Assembly (NCBI GenBank): GCA_963725255.1
Contig: CAVRXV010000001.1
Coordinates: forward strand, 1-64,000
Length of the DNA stretch: 64,000 nt
Direction of reading: 5' to 3'
DNA from: JAIEPX01 sp963725255
Lineage (GTDB): Bacteria; Pseudomonadota; Gammaproteobacteria; JAIEPX01
The notes beneath the pieces were generated by a model. It saw only the letters and a list, made by a program, of their open reading frames with translations. It was not told where the DNA came from and made no database searches. Positions 62,197 through 64,000 of this stretch are shown in pieces. Numbering within the stretch: position 1 is the first letter of the stretch; the number at the start of each line of letters is the position of its first letter. A program made the position numbers and the translations under genes.

Positions 62197-64000
62197 ATGA
62201 GTAAAGATAAGATATCAAGAGAGCCACCGAAAAAACCATGGTGGATTCGTGTTGCAAATTTTGTTAGTAATTTATTAAAGACTCAAGCTGAATTAAAAAG
62301 AGAACAGGAAATAAAAGAATTGAATACTTATGGCCATGAGTTTCATGTTTTACAACAGTTTACTAGTGGTATGGATGATCAAAATTATCGAAATGATTTA
62401 ACAAAAAGGCTTGCTAGTGGATCGATTCAGGTTAGAACATATCTTTCAAATTATTTGATACAGATAAAGAATCAATTAGATGAAGGTAAAATACCTAATA
62501 ATGTAGAAGACCTGTTGACAAAATTACGCAGTGTTATAGATGAAGTAGATAACATGAAAAGAGGCATCGATTGGAACTTAGGTGACAAAGAAGTAAGTGG
62601 CAGTTGGGCAAGGTGGCGCGAAGGAATGGTTACAGGAATCTATCAAGTAACCGATAAAATTACAGCTTTGAAGGAACGGAAATCAGTTGAAAGAGTGGAT
62701 GTTGATATATCATCACTTTCACTTCCTGTTAACAGAAGTAATGAATTTAGAAAATTATTGAATTTTTTAGAACAGGGGTTAACTGATGATAACTTTCGGG
62801 CGCAACTAAAAACACAACTTGCGCGTGGAAGAGAAGATATTGTTTTGAATATACCAGCCTATTTATCACAAGAAATGAAAAATCTTCAAAATGGCGAAGT
62901 AACTGAAGGTCTACCAGCGAGGTTGGTAAAGCTAAAATCACTTTTAGAAGAAGTCGAACAGATGCCTGTAAAAGGTGCAGATTGGAAAACAGCTGGGTTA
63001 GACGAAACTAAAAGTTCTACCAGTTGGTTTACTGCTATGAGAAATTCAATAAAACGATTAGAAGGTATGATTGCTAAAATCCAATCACCTGAGCAGACTG
63101 TTGCTGTAACTCAAGAGTCAGATAGAGGAGCTCCAGTAATTGAAGGAAGAGTTCAAGAAACAGGATCAATGGCTCAACCCAACCCACCTCAAGAAGAAGT
63201 TTCTGCAAGGTCCTCAGATAGTCCTGAAACCTCGACTAGACCTGCTCAAGGTGTTCCTCATCACCCAAAAGAAAAACTGAAAATACCCGCCCATAGCCGA
63301 AGACAGCCTGTTCCTCGAGGAAAGGTAGAAAATCCAACTCAAGGTGAAACTGGTGATTCAGCAAGAGCAAAAGACGAACAAGTTACTCAGCAGCCTATGC
63401 GTGCACGAACACAAGCTCGGCCAAAAGCACCTCCGACTCAGTCAGGTGATACAAGTGCAGAAAGAGTTGTTCCAGCTCCAGTGCCTGCCAAATCAGAAAC
63501 AGAAGAGCCTGGGTCAACAACAGAACCTGTTGCTGCACCTCGGGAATCGAGGAGGCCTATTCAACGTCCACTAGGAGCACGACCACTACCACAGATAAAT
63601 ACAGCTACAGGAGCAGTTGAAAACCAAGATGCTACAGCTAAAAAATCCCAACCTGTGTCTGGAGCTACTCAAGATAAAACTGCTGGTTCAGCAACAGCAG
63701 AAGCAGAACAAATTACTAAGCAGCCTACTACCCTTCCACGACCATCAGGACGACCTTTACCTACTCCTGGTCAAGGATCTCAGGCGCCTCGAGCTTCAAG
63801 CAGAGGGGATCAAGGTAGAATCTCAGCTCGACCGGCAGGGCCTACTCCGGTTCGAAGAAAACCTCCAGGTACAGGTGAAGGTCAATCCACACCTTTAAGA
63901 GAATCACAAAGGGATAATCTGCCAAGTACATCTCAGGGTGCACCTCAAGAAATTAAACCTAGATCAGAGCCTCCCAAACCACTCCCGAGAAATACTCAAG
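62197..64000 (+). CDS. Large orphan protein with a tandem repeat domain and Pro-rich tail (runs off window)
   Basis: The frame is open from ATG 62197 to the window end (601 codons, no stop), so the protein is longer than seen. Residues about 52-161 and 187-300 are two copies of one helical module: LQQFTSGMDDQNYRNDLTKRL against LLNFLEQGLTDDNFRAQLKTQL, VIDEVDNMKRGIDWNLG against LLEEVEQMPVKGADWKTAG, and SGSWARWREGM against STSWFTAMRNS. After 300 the protein is low-complexity, rich in Pro, Gln, Ala, Thr and Arg with loose repeats (SARAKDEQVTQQP and SATAEAEQITKQP; RPLGARPLP and RPSGRPLPTP). No signal peptide. The build resembles Legionellales effectors; function unknown. Confidence 0.75.
   Translation, partial: MSKDKISREPPKKPWWIRVANFVSNLLKTQAELKREQEIKELNTYGHEFHVLQQFTSGMDDQNYRNDLTKRLASGSIQVRTYLSNYLIQIKNQLDEGKIPNNVEDLLTKLRSVIDEVDNMKRGIDWNLGDKEVSGSWARWREGMVTGIYQVTDKITALKERKSVERVDVDISSLSLPVNRSNEFRKLLNFLEQGLTDDNFRAQLKTQLARGREDIVLNIPAYLSQEMKNLQNGEVTEGLPARLVKLKSLLEEVEQMPVKGADWKTAGLDETKSSTSWFTAMRNSIKRLEGMIAKIQSPEQTVAVTQESDRGAPVIEGRVQETGSMAQPNPPQEEVSARSSDSPETSTRPAQGVPHHPKEKLKIPAHSRRQPVPRGKVENPTQGETGDSARAKDEQVTQQPMRARTQARPKAPPTQSGDTSAERVVPAPVPAKSETEEPGSTTEPVAAPRESRRPIQRPLGARPLPQINTATGAVENQDATAKKSQPVSGATQDKTAGSATAEAEQITKQPTTLPRPSGRPLPTPGQGSQAPRASSRGDQGRISARPAGPTPVRRKPPGTGEGQSTPLRESQRDNLPSTSQGAPQEIKPRSEPPKPLPRNTQ

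Noticed and set aside
1..64000. Genome-wide TAG recoding suggested by the rluE stop
   Set aside because: Intact genes show no in-frame TAG, TAG is used as a normal stop (for example recD2), and the other broken genes have indels rather than TAG codons.
1..64000. tRNA or rRNA genes
   Set aside because: I saw no cloverleaf with a T-arm GGTTCGA-type signature in the gaps and no rRNA-like sequence; a dedicated scan would be needed to exclude one.

Overview
The window looks like a chromosome segment of an AT-rich gammaproteobacterium of the Legionellales type (Legionella, Coxiella, Berkiella and Aquicella relatives). This rests on housekeeping gene order, protein similarity recognised by eye (Mip-like PPIase, LssB-like type I exporter, FimV/HubP next to TruA, a PmrA-box-like site) and many long coiled-coil or proline-rich proteins of unknown function lying singly between housekeeping genes. 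No 16S rRNA or Dot/Icm gene is visible, so the family stays open.

Layout. 1-7.9 kb: membrane protein end, broken mnmA, an IS110-family element, rluE with an early stop codon, a heavily frameshifted icd, clpS, and clpA with one frameshift. 7.9-16.3 kb: intact core genes infA, trxB, ftsK, lolA, a DUF190 gene, serS and a RecD2-type helicase. 16.3-20.7 kb: hicAB with a broken toxin gene, a small orphan, and a type I secretion pair (HlyD family and ABC exporter). 20.9-22.9 kb: a three-gene RiPP-like locus with a Cys-rich lipoprotein-like peptide, a DUF692/MNIO enzyme and a DUF2063 partner, with a terminator hairpin after the peptide gene. 22.9-28.6 kb: rmuC, an orphan, a decayed coiled-coil gene, mip. 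28.7-33 kb: a complete MCE lipid-transport operon (permease with STAS-like domain, ATPase, MlaD-like, PqiC-like lipoprotein) with a repeat inside it, and ppiB. 33-42.8 kb: orphans, an AddB/AddA-like repair pair and a cytosolic 5'-nucleotidase. 42.8-48.4 kb: a methyltransferase and a leucine-degradation cluster in which the isovaleryl-CoA dehydrogenase and methylcrotonyl-CoA carboxylase genes are frameshifted but the thiolase and hydratase are intact. 48.4-58.9 kb: miaE, cvpA, dedD, folC, accD, an orphan on the other strand, truA, fimV, a small orphan and mltB. 59-64 kb: three more orphans, the last with a tandem-repeat domain and a Pro-rich tail, running off the window.

Three themes run through the region. 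First, gene decay: mnmA, rluE, icd, clpA, hicA, a coiled-coil gene, liuA and liuB carry frameshifts or a stop, while neighbouring genes of 2-3.4 kb are clean. That argues for recent real inactivation, although local sequencing error is not excluded. Second, palindromic repeat elements lie between genes, inside an operon and across the end of folC. Third, single orphan genes resembling secretion-system effectors are set into conserved neighbourhoods, several with a similar -10 sequence.
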